Part shown: positions 63,136 through 64,000 of the stretch, in pieces
Position numbering within the stretch: position 1 is the first letter of the stretch
How the letters are laid out: each line of letters begins with the position of its first letter
IMG/VR virus record: IMGVR_UViG_3300042673_001035
Location: 52,681 to 116,680 of that record
Reading direction: 5' to 3' (one strand)
Length of the DNA stretch: 64,000 bases
Origin: a virus
The notes under the pieces: model-generated
The model's database searches: none
What the model was told of the DNA's origin: nothing
The model's input: only the letters and a program-made list of their open reading frames with translations
Program-made: the position numbers and the translations under genes

Positions 63136-63165
63136 AATATACGAAAAATTATTTAATACACCAAA
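63136..63165 (-). promoter_or_regulatory. Phage promoter, consensus type
   Basis: Minus strand reads TTTGGT, 15 nt, TCGTATATT. It begins two bases after the endolysin stop and ends seven bases before ATG 63129. Confidence 0.85.
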
Positions 63166-63167
63166 TT

Positions 63168-64000
63168 TTAAGATAATAAATGATAATACTCTTTGAAATG
63201 TTTGATTCTATCTGCTAATCCAATAGTTCCACCATTTACTCTTTTAGTAATTGAGGTTACTACTGCATCAGTTGCTCCACCATCTGCCATTTTGTGTAAT
63301 CCGTTTTTATTAAAGAACCATGCTGCTGATAATAATGCATATTTTTCAGCTACTACTTGTGGGTTAGCACAAACATCTTCACCGATTGATTTACCAAATG
63401 CAGTATAGTTATCCTTTCCTGTCAATTGAATATATCCTCTACCACAAAATTTTGCACCATCACCACTTGATTCAGGTCCGTTACCCATTCTACCACCATA
63501 TACTTTGTTTGCAATCTTTTCAGGCTTTCTTTCGTAAGGTAAAGCTGATTGTAATGTTGGGAAGTATTTCTTAAAGATACCATTCAAACCTTTAGCTGAA
63601 TAGTTTAAGTTTTCTTTTGTAAGTCTAAATCCACCACTCTCATGTCCACATTGTGCTAAGAAGTGTGCTAATCTCAATGCAGAATCAATTTGAAACTTTT
63701 GTGCTACTGCAGGAATCATTGCGATAACTGCATCTGGAATATGTCCTTTTAATTTTTCTAATTTTAATCCACCTGTTGATTGTGGTATTGGAGTTTCTAC
63801 TGGAGCAGGAACAGATTGTCCTTCTGCCATAATCATTGCCCATGTTTTATCACCAACTATTCCGTCAGCATCTAAACCATGTGCAGACTGCCAAGCTTTT
63901 ACTGCAGCTTCTGTTTTTGGGCCAAAGTTAGTAACAGCTGGTTCAATACCCAACTTTTGTTGCATTAACTTTACATTCTCATTATTATCACCTTTTCTTA
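63168..64000 (-). CDS. GH19 endolysin with peptidoglycan-binding domain (5' end outside window)
   Basis: The frame is open to the window edge and the upstream codons (RKGDNNENVKLMQQKLGIE) match the start of a PG_binding_1 repeat, so the start lies beyond 64000. After it, residues AHFLAQCGHESGGF, KFCGRGYIQLTGKDNY and the C-terminus have the GH19 chitinase fold, with catalytic Glu in HESGGF. Phage GH19 enzymes cut chitin or peptidoglycan and act as endolysins here. The visible part is 277 aa. Confidence 0.88.
   Translation of the reverse strand, partial: RKGDNNENVKLMQQKLGIEPAVTNFGPKTEAAVKAWQSAHGLDADGIVGDKTWAMIMAEGQSVPAPVETPIPQSTGGLKLEKLKGHIPDAVIAMIPAVAQKFQIDSALRLAHFLAQCGHESGGFRLTKENLNYSAKGLNGIFKKYFPTLQSALPYERKPEKIANKVYGGRMGNGPESSGDGAKFCGRGYIQLTGKDNYTAFGKSIGEDVCANPQVVAEKYALLSAAWFFNKNGLHKMADGGATDAVVTSITKRVNGGTIGLADRIKHFKEYYHLLS

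Noticed and set aside
1-64000. Plus-strand genes
   Set aside because: All plus-strand frames I examined mirror minus-strand genes, with Ile/Leu/Ser-rich low-complexity translations; none has a domain or promoter.
1-64000. CRISPR arrays, insertion sequences, rRNA genes
   Set aside because: I see no regular repeat-spacer array, no transposase or terminal inverted repeats, and no rRNA sequence. The 23-bp dyads are irregularly spaced and palindromic, unlike CRISPR repeats.

Overview
The window looks like part of the genome of a large tailed phage (jumbo-phage type) of a Bacteroidetes host. It is AT-rich and tightly packed, and every gene I can support lies on the minus strand, often overlapping its neighbour by a few bases. 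Many small genes have no recognisable function. The host assignment rests on four signs: starts follow A/T-rich leaders with no visible Shine-Dalgarno; promoters are of the Bacteroidetes type (TTTG, 20 nt, TATATT); secreted proteins carry Bacteroidetes-style lipoprotein and outer-membrane signals; and the tmRNA tag ends DYAVAA. No capsid, terminase or polymerase gene is present, so the phage assignment is inference from gene style, the RNA genes and the endolysin.

Layout, in plus coordinates (transcription runs right to left). 0-5.4 kb: small unknown proteins, a HExxH protein, a GIY-YIG nuclease and an aberrant tRNA-Gly-like gene. 5.4-6.2 kb: an 0.8-kb noncoding region with five 23-bp dyads, a possible replication or control locus. 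6.2-28.3 kb: a long early-type region with tiny membrane proteins, UV endonuclease, a flavodoxin-fold reductase, SGNH-like proteins, lipoproteins, two proteins ending in SWIM zinc motifs, an ImmA/IrrE-like peptidase, a GP88-like protein and members of a paralogous family of ~100-residue proteins beginning like LTIKN. 28.6-34.6 kb: ATP-dependent DNA ligase overlapping a DUF262-HNH protein, more LTIKN paralogues, a HAD hydrolase. 34.7-38.5 kb: MoxR/CobS-type AAA+ ATPase and VWA/CobT-type partner, each with its own promoter. 38.7-44.1 kb: glycosyltransferase-like protein, membrane proteins, cREC-like protein, metallophosphoesterase. 44.1-48.3 kb: an RNA locus with 18 tRNA or tRNA-like genes (including an initiator tRNA), tmRNA, and structured noncoding RNA filling the gaps, including a ~900-nt candidate RNA behind two promoters. 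48.3-50.4 kb: SET-domain protein, AdoMet decarboxylase homologue, secreted NUC1 nuclease. 50.5-62.9 kb: an envelope cassette of lipoproteins, outer-membrane-like proteins, a CsgG-like protein, C-type lectin and dockerin/cohesin-like proteins, GT2 and LpxH-like enzymes. 62.9-64 kb: a small membrane protein and a GH19 endolysin running off the window.

Two repeated signals tie the window together. Thirteen promoters share TTTGG[T/C], exactly 15 nt, then TCGTATATT (one copy TCGTATCTT); they sit before key genes and before the RNA genes. Thirteen 23-bp dyads (half-sites AACTCATTGA and TCAATGAGTT, 3 bp apart) occur only in noncoding gaps, several inside terminator-like stems. Many small-gene starts were moved downstream because the longest frame would run through a promoter, a terminator or the preceding gene.
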